Origin: Azolla pinnata
Taxonomy: Eukaryota; Streptophyta; Polypodiopsida; Salviniales; Salviniaceae
Direction: 5' to 3'
DNA length: 64,000 nucleotides
Assembly (NCBI GenBank): GCA_037176905.1
Contig: JBBBWG010010889.1
Coordinates: forward strand, 4,023-68,022
Positions 44,041-57,100 of the stretch are shown one piece after another (position 1 is the stretch's first letter; each line of letters starts with the position of its first letter). The notes below the pieces were generated by a model that was not told where the DNA came from, made no database searches, and worked only from the letters and a program-made list of their open reading frames with translations. Made by a program: the position numbers and the translations under genes.

Positions 44041-45758
44041 CTACATGCTACGGTAGGTAAAAACAAATCTACTAGTAGCAAATAATATTGTTTATTGGGG
44101 TTTCCAATCCCACAGATTCGTAGCTTAGCTCCTTCAGCTCGTGGATTTGCCTCCAACTGGGTAGTTCTCTTTCTTTCATTAATGAAAGTTTCTTTGTTTG
44201 CAATTTTCAGGAGGAAGATTTTGGTCATTATGTATTGCCCATTCACCTCTAAGGTCGATATTTGAAAATAATTAATTAAGACTAACTAGATGAATCGACT
44301 TAACCACTTATTTGATAATGTAACAGAAACAATGGGTTACAATGCTTGTGTGTGCGTGTGTGAGTGAAAAGATTAGTTTAATAAATAGATACACAAGATG
44401 AGAATGAATTAGTCGGCAAGAAGACACAAGAAGAAGATAGAACTCGATTATCAAAATAGAAGTGAGCCCCATGAGGTGTTTACAAACAAGCCCCTAAAAT
44501 TCTCCCATAAATGGTGTAGTTGGTAGGCAATCTACCTATAAGCATTGTCTTCAACAAGGCATAATACTCCATTGGTTTTTAATACCTAGAGAAATATCTC
44601 GTTTATATATACGTAAGGCTCTCGTCACATACAGAAGTACTTGATTACACATATGGTTGAGATCGATAGCTGAACAATATTCTTCATGAATACGTCCCAA
44701 AATAGAACATAATAGCTTGCTACATATCTTTGTGTACTTGACGTCTTCATTTGTAAGGTTTGTAAGAAGTATCGCGGCGCAGTGCAGTAAGTCATATTCA
44801 GCATTTTGTGGGCTCTGAACTTTAGGAAAAGTGAATGTCAATTGAAACCCTCATAGTTGGAAATAGGATCTCTAATGGCTTTTCTCAATCTAAAGACCAA
44901 GAGAATGTGTAGCCATTTTAAACGATGGAATAAAAAAGCTGAGTCTCGCCTGTAGTTCCTGTAACCACTAACTAATTAATTAGGGCGTCACACAGAAGTT
45001 GATTAGCATTCCACTACACTATTGTATAAAAGGTATTGGATGACCAAAATGCATAACACAATTTACATCCAGACTGTGTTGTAGCTCAGGTCAGTCATGG
45101 ATAGCGTTTCAAGTGTGTCCTTCAAACATGGTTGCCAAGCTATGATAGACCATAGGAGGTTACCATCAACCTTTGAGGGGGGTAGATTATGCTGCCAATC
45201 TAAATTTCCAAACCAGATGAAGCAAAGAGAGAATAAGATTCAAAACAGGATTCACGGGATAAAGACACAATGGGGACCCATGTTGAACTAGATTTGTCTC
45301 ACAAATACCTACTTCCTCCTATGCTCTCTCCATGTGCCAACCTTCGACAATTGTGTAAGCATACGATCGAGACGAGAAGTCATTCTAGTATCATTTAAGC
45401 TATCATCCAACAAGATCGTCGTAAAACAAGTAATATTATGGTCAGCTACTATGATGGTACTAGTCAATGCTGCCTCCATTTCATGAACGCTTGCACGCAA
45501 ATTTTCATTGTCACCGAGAATGCAGTACACTAGTTAAAGTGAAGAGTTACAACAATGCGGGGCACAGAATGCATGCTCCCATGAGATTGCTGTTAATGAT
45601 TGATGATGGCGTGTTGAAGATTTCACCCATCATCGTCTATCAAGAATGTGAAACGAATGTTGGAAGGGATGTATTTTATTTGGATTCGAATTCAGGAAAT
45701 AATAGGGCATCGAACACGATTGCGTAGCTTGTTACCGCATGGAGCTCTTCTAGCATGA
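44041..45758. other. Spacer with two unexplained minus-strand open frames
   Basis: No recognised gene. Two minus-strand frames without a good ATG look more protein-like than background: 44551-44841 (AEYDLLHCAAILLTNL, then KICSKLLCSILGRIHEEY) and 45309-45530 (HEMEAALTSTIIVADHN, then RMTSRLDRMLTQLSK). They could be exons of a lineage-specific gene or chance. The remainder is AT-rich unique sequence. Confidence 0.3.
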
Positions 45759-48334
45759 TCATTTAGGAAGCCATTTGGCACCGTCGATGAAGGCGACGCT
45801 GAGGAAGGGCCTGGCTTGCAGATCGGTGAGGGCGCGAGACCATCGCACGCGGCCCAAGCGACTGGCACCCGGGCCAGAGCACTTGTACTCACCGTAGAAG
45901 GCGGTCCTGTGGGCGACATGACCGCGAGAGAAGGTTAGGGAAGAGCCGTTTGCCCGGGGAAAGATTCTTCCTTGGGATAAACCAAGAGTTTCCCATGGAT
46001 GATGAGGCAGCAACTCATAGGAACCAACATGTGCGGGCGTGTGTGTGTGTGTGTGAGTTTTCAGAAGATATGGTCATGTGGCGTAGAACCCATAAACATT
46101 CAACAGCCTTGGTTGAATTGGACAAGTTTGAGAAAGAACATCTTGATCCATGAAACTGGAGAGAGAGAGAGAGAGAGAGACTTACTTCTGGTTAGCAGCT
46201 ACGCCGAAGTCATTCCAGCCCTCGGGCGTGATGATGGCGGCTAGATAGGTGTATGCAAAGACGACCCTGGAGTAAGCTCCCCACGCCCTGCCAAGGTAGA
46301 TGGAGCCCGTCCCGCTCAAGACGCATGACACGAAGGAGAAGCCCGTGTTGGACAGCGCCGACTCCCTCTTCTGCGCCGAGATGGAGCCGTAGGGGTTGGC
46401 GATGGAGTGCAGGCTACATTTCTGCGCCATGAAGAAACACCATGAGAGCAGCAAGAACGCGTTTTTTTCTTCTTCTTCTTCTTCTTCTTCTTCGTTTCTG
46501 TTTCTTCTCGCTCTGATTTTACATGGATCGAGCAAGGCTGAAATGCAAAGGCCAGACAGGGAGCAAAAGCGGGGGAGGAGGACGCACGTAGAAGAGGGAG
46601 CGAGCATCGCCGAAGATGAAGTCGATGGAGCCCTCGATGAAGCAGTTGTAGTAGTAGTGGCGGCCCTCCTTGTCGTAGAGCGTGTCCTGGGCGCCGTAGA
46701 AGTTGCAGCGGTAGAAGGCGGCCTTGTCGCCTTGGATGCGCAGGGCGACGGCCTGGCGGCCCACAGCACCGGCAGCAGGGGCCCGCGCCGTGTTCTGCAG
46801 ACAGACAGACGAAGACGAAGACGAAGACGATGAAGACGAAGAAGACGAAGGAAGAAGACGAAGACGAAGACGAAGACGAAGACGAAGAAGGAAGAAGACG
46901 CACAGAAACAAGTCAGAACACAAAAACAAAACACACACAATATGTAAAATACAGTTGTAAGTTCTGATCTGGCTCTGTTCAAGGTTTTAGGGTTTAGGAT
47001 TTAGGATTTAGGGTTTAGGGTTTAGGGTTTAGGGTTTAGGGTTTAGGGTTTAGGGGGCTTCGGTTCTAGGGTTTACGAAGCGATCGACCGATGGATCGAT
47101 CGATCGTTCACTGTGTATCGATGGGTTGATAAATCTGGCCGATGTTGCAGCATATAGCCGATCGATCGTGTGCAATTATCGACCGGCCGACCGATCGATC
47201 ACTGGGTAGATAAGGTCGATGATTGCATGCGGCAGCCGCTAGTATACAGCAACCTCGATCTATCTACCCAGTGATTGATCGACCGACCGATAATCCCGCC
47301 GATGTCGCTGTATGTATGCCGTATGTATGCCCATCGTGGAGCCGATGCGCGATCGGGCCGATTTCCCCACCGGCACCGGCAGCAGCTTCATCCTCCCCAT
47401 CGGGTCAGCTGCTGTTGCTAGTCCCACGAAACAGCGGCCTGAAGCTGCCGCGCTGGGCATGGGTACAGATGCAGGAGCAGCACACAGAGAGAGAGAGAGA
47501 GAGAGCCCGACGCATGCAAATGCAAAATGCGAGCCCGATGATGTTCTGTGTTCTTCGGTCTGTTTTTTTTTTTTTTTAATCCTTCCTTTATTGTTTCATC
47601 ACCTTGAAGGAGATGTCGAGGGCGATGAAGTTGTCGGCCTCGACGGCGACGGACGCGCTGCCGTAGGTGCCGAGCGGCTTGCCGTCCTTGCCGAGCGTGG
47701 ACGCGGTGTCGCCCCACTGGATGGTCGTGAGCGCGGCGCTCTCGCCCTTGAGCGTCACGAACTGGCGGCCGGACGGGACGAGCACCTTCTCCGCGTAGAT
47801 GCCCTTCTTGACGTAGATGATCACGCGCTGCGCGTTGTTGACGGGCAAGCTGTTGATGGCGGCCTGCACGGTGCGGAAGCGGCCGCTGCCGTCCTTGGCC
47901 ACCACGATGATCCTCGCCGTCGCGTTCACACTGCTGCTGCTGCCGTTGGCCGCGAGGATGCGCTTCTTCCGCAGCACCGACCCGACGCTCTTCACCGTCT
48001 CCGCGAACACGCGGTCGTCGAGCGCCCGCGGCCGGCGCGGCAGGTGGTCCTCGTCCAGCGCGTCCTCGCCGGCCTCCGGAACCACGCTGCGGCTCACCCA
48101 CTCGATCCACTCGTCCAGGGTCTCGTTCGCACCCGCGCCCGTCGCACGCGCCGCATTCTGCGCCAGCATCGCCGACGACGCCACCAGGACAATGGCACTC
48201 GCCAGCATCGCGAGCTCCACGTTCCCCCTCCTCTTCATCGAGCACCGCTCCATTCCTTGTCTCCCTGGCTCTTCTTCTTCTCCTCCTGCTTCTTCTTCTT
48301 CTTCTGGTTGGATTGCTTCTTTAGCACCTGCCAT
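45759..48334 (-). CDS. Pectin methylesterase (carbohydrate esterase family 8)
   Basis: Four exons in transcript order (47603-48334, 46588-46794, 46186-46421, 45759-45906) close in frame to 440 residues. The enzyme removes methyl groups from cell-wall homogalacturonan. A hydrophobic segment after [11 protein letters not shown] ([18 protein letters not shown]) is a signal peptide or anchor. The true start may therefore be the ATG at 48253 rather than 48334, which adds an acidic leader. The catalytic domain shows [31 protein letters not shown] (Asp281), [10 protein letters not shown] (Asp302) and [14 protein letters not shown] (Arg357, Trp359), so all signature residues are present. There is no inhibitor-like pro-domain; only about 90 residues separate the signal from the domain. 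Intron 1 carries a telomere-like array and a hairpin. Confidence 0.95.
46794..46900 (-). repeat. GACGAA run at the PME intron 1 acceptor
   Basis: On the plus strand, (GACGAA)n-type units run from about 46808 to 46888. On the transcribed strand this is a long TCTTCG/TTCGTC pyrimidine-rich tract directly upstream of the exon 2 acceptor, so it acts as, or has grown from, the polypyrimidine tract. Confidence 0.8.
46984..47055 (+). repeat. Interstitial telomere array (TTTAGGG)n in PME intron 1
   Basis: About nine TTTAGGG heptamers, the first two as TTTAGGA variants and the last six perfect, lie within the first intron of the pectin methylesterase gene. Confidence 0.97.
47175..47294. other. Inverted repeat / hairpin in PME intron 1
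   Basis: Left arm 47175-47219 and right arm 47253-47294 are inverted relative to each other. The arms share ATTATCG at their outer ends and an almost perfect core, ATCGATCACTGGGTAGATA against ATCAATCACTGGGTAGATA. The loop is about 33 bases. It could be a small inverted-repeat element or a folded intronic RNA. Nothing shows expression. Confidence 0.7.
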
Positions 48335-48791
48335 CAGGTCTGCGCTCGACCGTCTGTTTTATAAGCCGCGACGCGACGGCTTCTCCCTTCTGCATGCCAC
48401 CCCATCCCCAGGTGGTCATGCTCCCCCACTTCCTTCACATTACCTCGTGAAATATTCGCCCCGATTACGTCAACCAACGCGTTCCTCTCTTTGCTCCTCC
48501 TCCTTCTTTCCGATTGTTCCTTGTACATGCAGCTCGCTCTCCACCATCACACCTCCACGTCTCGCGATATGCTTGGTTGGCGCTTGCATTGCGGATCTAC
48601 TTCGAGGTCAAACCATCACGCCGCTCGAACGTATGAAGAGATGCATTATAATTGTTGCGGCTGTAATAGGACTTGGGTACTCCGCTCGAGGAACAAAGCT
48701 GTTGAACTTGCGTATTTTACGAGAATCTGTATGCCTGATTTTGCTTGTATTTTACTACAATTTTATCACTACTGAGTGGTGGATATTTTAC

Positions 48792-48841
<50 letters not shown>

Positions 48842-51116
48842 CGAGATGACAACAAAGGAATCGAGGTCTACGGTAGTAGTTATGCAGCTGCCACTGCAAC
48901 TAGAAAACGACAACATAACAGATGCCCCCGATTCATAACCAGCAATTTATTTAGGCCCTCTAGATCGAGATCGAGCAATAGAAGGCAGGAAATAACACGT
49001 TCATGCATTGCTCTGACCACTTTAACGACATAAAGAATTGGGCATCAATTGGGCCATATGTAATTGAGCTAAACTCTAATTATACAAGAGCGAATGACTC
49101 TGCACGCTTTAGAAGAACGTCATTTACGCAATAAGCTCACTCAGCAAGAGAAGAAGAAGGAGATAGTCTCGAGAGCTGTGTCAAACATGGCTGAGTCTGA
49201 AAAGAGTGATTAAAGCACAAGATCGGCGCTCAACCAGAATGGTTTATAAGGATGAGAGCTTATTCATTGTAACTTTATAACATTGTACCGATCATCACAA
49301 AGCATTCATGCAAGCAAGCCATTTGGCTCAAAATGAGTATGTACATCACGCCAATATACAATTCTTTCTTTTTTTCTCCGCTCTAGAAATAGGTCAACTT
49401 GCTTTCGATGCCATGCTTCGTGTTAAAAGGTTAACTTTCCCCACTCCGGTCAAAAAGATTATCTGGTCTCGATTAGAAGTTGACTTTTGTGCCCAAGGAA
49501 GTTTTGAACCTCTTACCTTGGGTTTTGTGTCTTACAACATCCTCTTTTTAGACTTTGACAACAGAACACAGCAGCGGTTTACAATTAAACTTTATTGCTA
49601 GTTTGCACAACAACTTAAAATTCACACTATCATGTTGAGAATCCATTACAGCACTTGAAATATACGTGATTAACAATACATATATTATAATGTTAGAAAT
49701 CTTTCTTCATTTTCATCGGCGTGAGCTTAGTAACCATTTCCTCTATTTGGAGATCTTTGTAGACTTGTTTGGAAACAAAAACTCATCGTAATCACTGCCG
49801 AAAAGGTATTACATACGCGCCTTGGTGAATAACTAGATAATACTTCAAATGACTGGATACATTATTCAAAATTGGATGCACAAGAATGTGTGACCTTACT
49901 GGTCAGAACACATCACGTCGAGAATCGAGTTCAACACGTGCACAAACATGTGCTTATCGAATATTCAAAGAATGCAGTGCAAGTAGAAACCGTGTGCAAG
50001 CACACATTACTGTTGGTAAACAGATGGCTTCTCTCGATTATTGGCTTAGTTCCTCTTGTATGCCCTTTCAACTGTAGGATGAACTAGACTCCAACTCTAT
50101 TGCAAGCACACCTAAAGCCTAATGCAATCTTGAGTTAATATATTTTCTGTTATCCATTTTGATCTTTCCCTGGTTCTTGCACCAGCGTCCATCCAACGAA
50201 GTCAATTCAAGTCTTTCTTTCATTAGAACAAGTCGGTGGCTTCGAGTGCCAATAACAGTGTAACTTAGTTTATGGTCGACGGTTTGCCCAATGCGATTAA
50301 TTGCAATTGTCCACGAAGCGACTCCTACACGAGTAAAGCCAAGGAAGATGGCATACAAGAGGAACTAAGCCAATAATCGAGAGAAAGAGCAAGAGGAAGT
50401 TGTCAATCTGGATGGTAAAAATCGAGTTCTCATTACACGAACGCATCGAACTAGTTCGAGGTACTCTGTAACGAAAGCCACCAAATTAATTATCTTTGCA
50501 CATAGGCGTAAACAAGTCAAGCAAATTCTTCCTTGCAAGTAGGCCAGTATCGACATGTACGTAACAGTAGAGCCGCCGAGTAGTTTCGATAAAGAAGACA
50601 TGGATTCCCCCGGGCTTCAGAGAAATCTTAACAAGATATTGTCCAAAAACCAACAAAGCAAATGCATCTCAAAATCGCCGAGGCACGATCTATTCATCGA
50701 AACAACACCAGACCTTCCGATCTCAACCGAGATGAAGCCTTTTGGTTGTATCATCACACAGATGCCGTGATCGGTGAGCCCCCGACGAAGGAGAGATTGC
50801 TCTGGCATCGGAACTCTCAACCGATTTCGTGCAAGCTGAAAGGAGAGCCGATTTCGCTGCGAAAGCAACGGAAACTCTTCTTTCTTCCTCGCGATACTGC
50901 TTCTTCCTCGTGAATTCACGCCCTTCAAATCCGACAAGAGCAGGTGGAGAAGGTTTGGCTGGCCATGGCCATGGCCACATGTTGCACATTTCAGTTCAGA
51001 AATTCCAGAAAACATGTAGACATGGCAAGTTTGAAGTAATGGTGTTTGTGCATTTTGCCATGCTTGGTCTGGCAGTGAAGTAGAGAGCGAGACGCAGAGA
51101 TCGGGAGCGAGGGGAC
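48335..51116. other. Spacer between divergent PME and TOP3B genes
   Basis: The PME promoter side is followed by (GT)n(AT)n at 48794-48840 and then AT-rich unique sequence. 49300-50600 has no supported frame. 50600-51000 has weakly GC-richer sequence with no recognisable product. The last 100 bases are likely TOP3B leader. Confidence 0.45.
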
Positions 51117-54100
51117 ATGGCTCCTACCGTGCTCATGGTATGCAGAGATCCGCTTCTTCTCTTTTGCTATCTCCGTCTATTTGGAACGTTCGTTTCAGCC
51201 GTGGCTTCTTCTAGCCAGCTTTGTCATTTCGCCGTACCCTTTCTTTGCAAACGCATGCTTGTTTACGCCTGTTTCTTCTTCTTCGTCCGTTCTTCGTTCC
51301 TTTGCAGGTTGCCGAGAAACCGAGCATTGCTTCTTCTATCGCAACGATGCTTTCATCTGGCCGGGTATTTTGTCCAGTAGTTTCCAGCTTATTTTCTGAG
51401 TTTTTCTTAGGCTTTTCACCCCTTGTTGGAAGATTATTGCTGCTGAAAATTGCGTCTTCCTAGTTATACCTCAGGCAAGCCAAAATGCCATCCCCAAAAT
51501 GGCCTTTATCAGACCTAACAGAGTCGTGCAATTTGTTGATGTCTTCTCGTCCAAATGCACGCAGTAAAGCGAACTTCCCTTTCGATTCCAACCTCCTAAA
51601 AGAGAACAAATTGAACCTAAGTTGCTGTGAACTAGAATTTTAGGCTAGGTTTTGATGAAGCTGCTTTGGCAAAAAAGCAGTTTTTCACTTCTTTTTCTTT
51701 TTTCTTTATTTTATTGGTTCATGTTTCTTTAGTAGCATCGTCATTATCTTAATTGTTTTGGTGTAAAAGAAATTAAGAAAATAATGATACTACTAGCCAT
51801 CATATTGATAAACTATTTTTATGAACTATGTGAAACTGATTAGAATTTATATTATTTTATACATTGGTTATCCAACCTTCACTAAATTAGACATTTCAGT
51901 TTACAATTCAAAACATGATGTTTGTTTTCCATTTACTTGTCAACAATATGTGATATGCGATATGCATTAGGACAGGATTGGATTCTTGAGGTTTTTTTTA
52001 AATATTTTATCTTTTTTCTTCTATGAAGGCTACAACAAGACGGTCATATTTGGAAGTGCATGAATTCAATGGAAGTTTCAAAGGAATGCAAGTGCGTTAC
52101 AGAGTCACTTCAGTGATTGGTCACGTTTTCAGGTATTTCTTCTAGAATCTTTGAATTTTCTTGCCCGAAGATATTAATCCATGTACTTCAGACTGATATA
52201 CTTTATTTGCAGCTGAAGTATTAATAAAAAGAGTAACAGGAAAACGCATTCATTCTCAGATCGTATTAAAAAACATACTGTAAAACTAGAGCATTATGAT
52301 GGGACTCCCTTAACCACTTGCTATTTGCTAGGAAGATGACTATCTCGTAGACTTTGAGTTCTCAAGCAATTCACTCGTAGTTTATTTGAAAGTAACTTTA
52401 GACAGAAACATGGTGATTTGTGTCACACAAATAAAATACCTATTTTTAGGAAAACGCAAAGAAGAGGAAGAAAATCAAGTAAATCAGTCATAGATTTAGC
52501 CCCTATTTAAGGGCATGATCACCGTTGTTATATGAATAGTTCGTGATTAGTAGATTCTTTTATCTTCATCAATCATAATCTTTTCTACTAAACAATTCTG
52601 ATTGAATAGTCCAAATTGTTTTACTCTACTTGCTTATATTATTACTCTTGCAAACGTGCAATCTCGGTATCCATAAACTCTATTTTTTAATTTGCTCTCC
52701 AACCATAATTCAGCTCATCTCCTAGCTCAAAACCCCAATGATTTCAACGTGAAACATATTATTGGAGCTGCATGGCCCATAGATCCTCAACAATGGTGGC
52801 CTTTTTTGTCAGATTTCCTTGATTTATCCTTGGCATCTTTTTGGATGCCCCCCTGTCCATAACAGACAAGGAAAATGATTAATCGAGGAAACTAATTGGA
52901 AATATAACCAAAGCAAGTCTTAGCTCCATGGAAAACATTTCAAAATTGTAGAGATTTTTTTTTTCTGTTCAATGCTAAGATGCATGCAGTTGATTTTTAC
53001 TGAGAGATCAGATTATTTCAAGGTAAGTCTCTAGATATGTTGACGACTGTTGTTATCTTTGAGCAAGACCTCATGCACATGTTTTCGTATTGACATTTGA
53101 CAAAGCTCTAAATGCACATGCAATGATGTTTGTTTGTGCGAAAGTATGCCTAGAAAAGAAGACAACCATGTTAAATATATAATCACAGACACATGTGTGC
53201 GTGACCAGCAATGCTAATTTTTTCACCAAGCAGAGAAAGTGTAAAATAGAGGTGTTTACGAATAAGACTTTAGATCACACAATTGTCGTTGAAAGATGTA
53301 AACATTGTCTTTGTTTATTAAATATCTCATCTTTAAGCATAAAGAAATTTGGATAGATATTTGCAGTGAGCAACAAGGTTTGTCATTTTTCTCAAGATGA
53401 TATTAATTTTTCTACTTCATGTTTTGGAGTACAGTGTTGATTTTCCTGCGAAATTTCAAAATTGGGAGACCACTGACCCTAAAGATCTATTTCAAGCTCC
53501 TATCATAAAATCGGAAGCCAATCCTAAGGTGATTATTCTACATAATTACTGTTGATGCATTCACTCTACATGAATATAGTGCCGTTTAGATAACGTTGCT
53601 GGTCATCATCTATCTTAGGGAATTCTTATCTCGTGCAATATGAAAATTGAAACACGTGAATTAAGGTTCAGGCCAGCATGAAGAGTGAAATATCATTGAT
53701 GTCAGCCTAATTGAGGAATTTTTGGATATCCTTCTTGCTATTGTCTTGTTCATTGTAAAGGTATTCAGAAGAGCAGCGCAGCCATATTATTGTTGCAGAG
53801 TCTGTCGTAGCACCAAATGCAAAGTAGTGATTAAGTTGTTTAGTAGCAATTAATTATGAAAATATAAAATAATTATATCAAGTGTATAATTACAACAATT
53901 TTGTTAATGATTTAAAATACCTAAGAGCATTGCTATTTTCCTGAAAAGATGCTATTCAACTTATCAACTATTGAGTGCTGTCAGACAGTTAGTTGTTATG
54001 TGTCTGTTCACGGAACTTTCTGGATACTCTCTTCTTCATAGAGCAGTTCTTTACAAGAACATTTCAGCCTTGTTTTTCTTGTTGCAGAGTCCTTAACATG

Positions 54101-57100
54101 ATTTGGTGAAATATCCATTCTGAGTAGGTAGTTTAGCGTGGCTCATGGAGAGGTATAATAATTCTATTCATTGCTTGTAAAATATGCAAATACTTGAGGA
54201 ATATGCACATGCATTTCTATGTTTTTGTATAACTTCTATGTATTTTAAAGCTGTCAGATTTCCTTTTGTATCTGTTATATTTTGAAGGCCCATGTCTGCA
54301 AACATTTGCAACAAGAAGCACGTGGATGCGAGTATCTTGTTCTTTGGCTTGACTGTGATCGTGAAGGGGAAAATATATGTTTTGAAGGTAAATATGTCGA
54401 ATTGTTTATGGCATGAGTGAATTGGCGTTTTCCATATTCCTCAATGGGGAATATTAGTAGGGAAGGTTTTGTGGGCTGCTATACTGAAATACAAGAAATC
54501 TTCAAAAGGAGCAAAGTGAAGCACGATTCTGGAACCATTATTGCTTCATTTTTCCTTGTTCTCTGGTCTTCATATGGGCATTACGCAGAGCTTTTTTTTT
54601 TGCATTTTCTATGGGCTACTTGAAAGTATAAAATGTACTTAACAACATATGATATCTAAAAGTAGTATACACTTGAGTAGTTTATAAAGAAGACTAAGGC
54701 AGTAAGGGACTGCATTAATATATACAACTAATGTGATCAATAGCACATAGAACATTACACATCAATCAATTTCTAACTCCGTTTCCTACCAATGTGCAGT
54801 GATAGAGAGCATAGGAGGTGTCATGAAGAAAATGTCTGGTCAGCAAGTTTATCGAGCCCATTTCTCTGCAATTAGTGAACGAGATATTTCGTATGCAATG
54901 GAGAATTTAGTTTCTCCAAATCAAAATGAAGCACTGGCTGTTGATGCACGTCAGGAGATTGACCTGAAGGTTGGAGTAGCATTTACAAGATTTCAGACAC
55001 GATATTTCCAAGGAAAATATGGAAATCTGGATTCTAGTGTTATATCGTACGTATCTGTGGTGATAAAGCATAATCGTGGATTTAGGTGACTTTGGGTTTT
55101 ATATATAGTTTTGAGGTTTATGTGTGCATTTTTAGGTATGGACCTTGTCAAACTCCTACTCTAGGATTCTGTGTTGAGCGTCACTTACAAATAACAACGT
55201 TCAGCCCAGAATCCTTTTGGAGTGTGCGGCCTTGGTTGAATAAAGGGGGTCATCAGTTGCAATTAAGTTGGGAACGTAATAGAATGTTTGATAAAGATGT
55301 AAGTGGTTACATACAAGGAGAATCTGGTTAATAATATTAAGGTCATCAATCATTTTGAGAATTTTGGTAGCTGATATGGGTCTTTTTCATTTTCTACAGA
55401 AATATTAAGGCTAATTCTAACCTTTCGGTTTATTTATTGCTCTGGGCTCCCTTGCTATATAAACTTTTCTGTACATTTTTAGACACTGTATGCTGCTTAA
55501 TGAGCAGGTAGCACTTATGTTTCATAAACTAGTGGCTGCTGCGAGGACATTTCAAGTTAAAGATGTATCAAAAAAGGAGGAACGTAAGGGAAGGCCAGTG
55601 GGATTGAACACTGTAAACATGCTCAAGGTATTTAATTTTTTAATTGATGTCTATTGTAAGGTATATATCCAGTTAAATTGAATAGGATATCATTATTTCT
55701 GTGTTCGCTCGAATACCGTTGGGCTTGATGTTGATATATAGGTAGCATCCAGTGCTCTGGGTATGGGACCACATCACACAATGCAAATTGCTGAACGTTT
55801 GTATACACAAGGATATATAAGGTACAAGGGTTCCACATATTGCTTAATGTTAACTACTTATATGTTTACTGTGCATTGTGTTTTCTCAACTTTCTTAATT
55901 GGATTTCATGTCTTCCTATTAGTTACCCTCGAACTGAAAGCACGGCATATCCATCAAGTTTTGATGTGAGAGGAATACTATATTCTCATCAGAATCATCC
56001 TATATGGGGGGACTATGCACACTCGCTTTTGAATACTGGAGCCCATGTTCCAAAAGGTGGAGTGGATGTGGGTGATCATCCACCAATTACCCCTATGAAA
56101 TCAGCAACTGAGGCAGAGTTGTCTGGTGGTGATGCATGGAGACTATATCAGTATGTGACGCAACATTTTCTTGGAAGTGTGAGCCCTGACTGCAGATATG
56201 TCAGGTATGCAGTTTAGTCTTTACTAATACAACATGATACATATTGTAAATCCAATGTCCTCAATTTTATATTACTATCCCAGGACTAAAGTAGAGTTTA
56301 TAGGTGCTGGAGAACACTTCTCATGTACTGGTCAGAGTATGCTTAGCCCGGGATTCACAACTATCATGCCCTGGCTTCGCATCTCAGAAGAAACTTTGCC
56401 AACATTCTCCATAGGTGAATCTATCCAAATTGGAGAAGTTGAATTATATCAGGTTCTAATATCTGTAACTGAACATGCAGTATTTTTTTCTCCATAACAA
56501 CTATTAAATACTACCATGTTAGGGTTTTTTTCTTTTGGAGTTTCTCTCATCTTTGATAAAGTCAATGATTTTGTTTTCCAATCAAATATTTAAATGTAGG
56601 GTAGGACTTCACCCCCTGATTATTTAACGGAAAGTGAACTCATATCATTGATGGAAAAGCATGGGATTGGGACAGATGCCTCCATTCCAGTCCATATAAA
56701 CAACATATGTGAGCGTAACTATGCGCAGGTAGGGTAGAAGCAGCATAGTGTCAATATAAGCAAGAATGTCATTTGATGTCTATTCAAATCTTTTTCTTTT
56801 TAATTCTAATAGAGGGTTTCAGGTTCAATCTGGGCGGCGTCTAGTTCCGACTACACTTGGGATTACATTGGTGAGAGGCTATCAAACAATTGATGTTGAT
56901 CTTTGCTTGCCGGATATACGGAGCTTCATAGAACAACAAATCACCTTGATCGCCAAAGGCCAGGCTGACCATGCGCAAGTAGTCCGACATGTTTTGCACG
57001 ACTTCATGGAAAAGTTTGCCTACTTTGTCTCTCAGGTTTTTTTTTTGTATTTTTCTCATTTGTACTTTGTGTTCTTAACTTTTCAATAGATTCTCATAAA

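Noticed and set aside
49308-49601. 97-codon plus-strand frame suspected to be a transposon relic
   Set aside because: No reverse transcriptase, integrase, transposase or capsid motif could be read, and there are no terminal repeats.
50617-51015. 132-codon minus-strand frame upstream of TOP3B
   Set aside because: No motif, poor residue pattern, and it lies in the likely TOP3B promoter.
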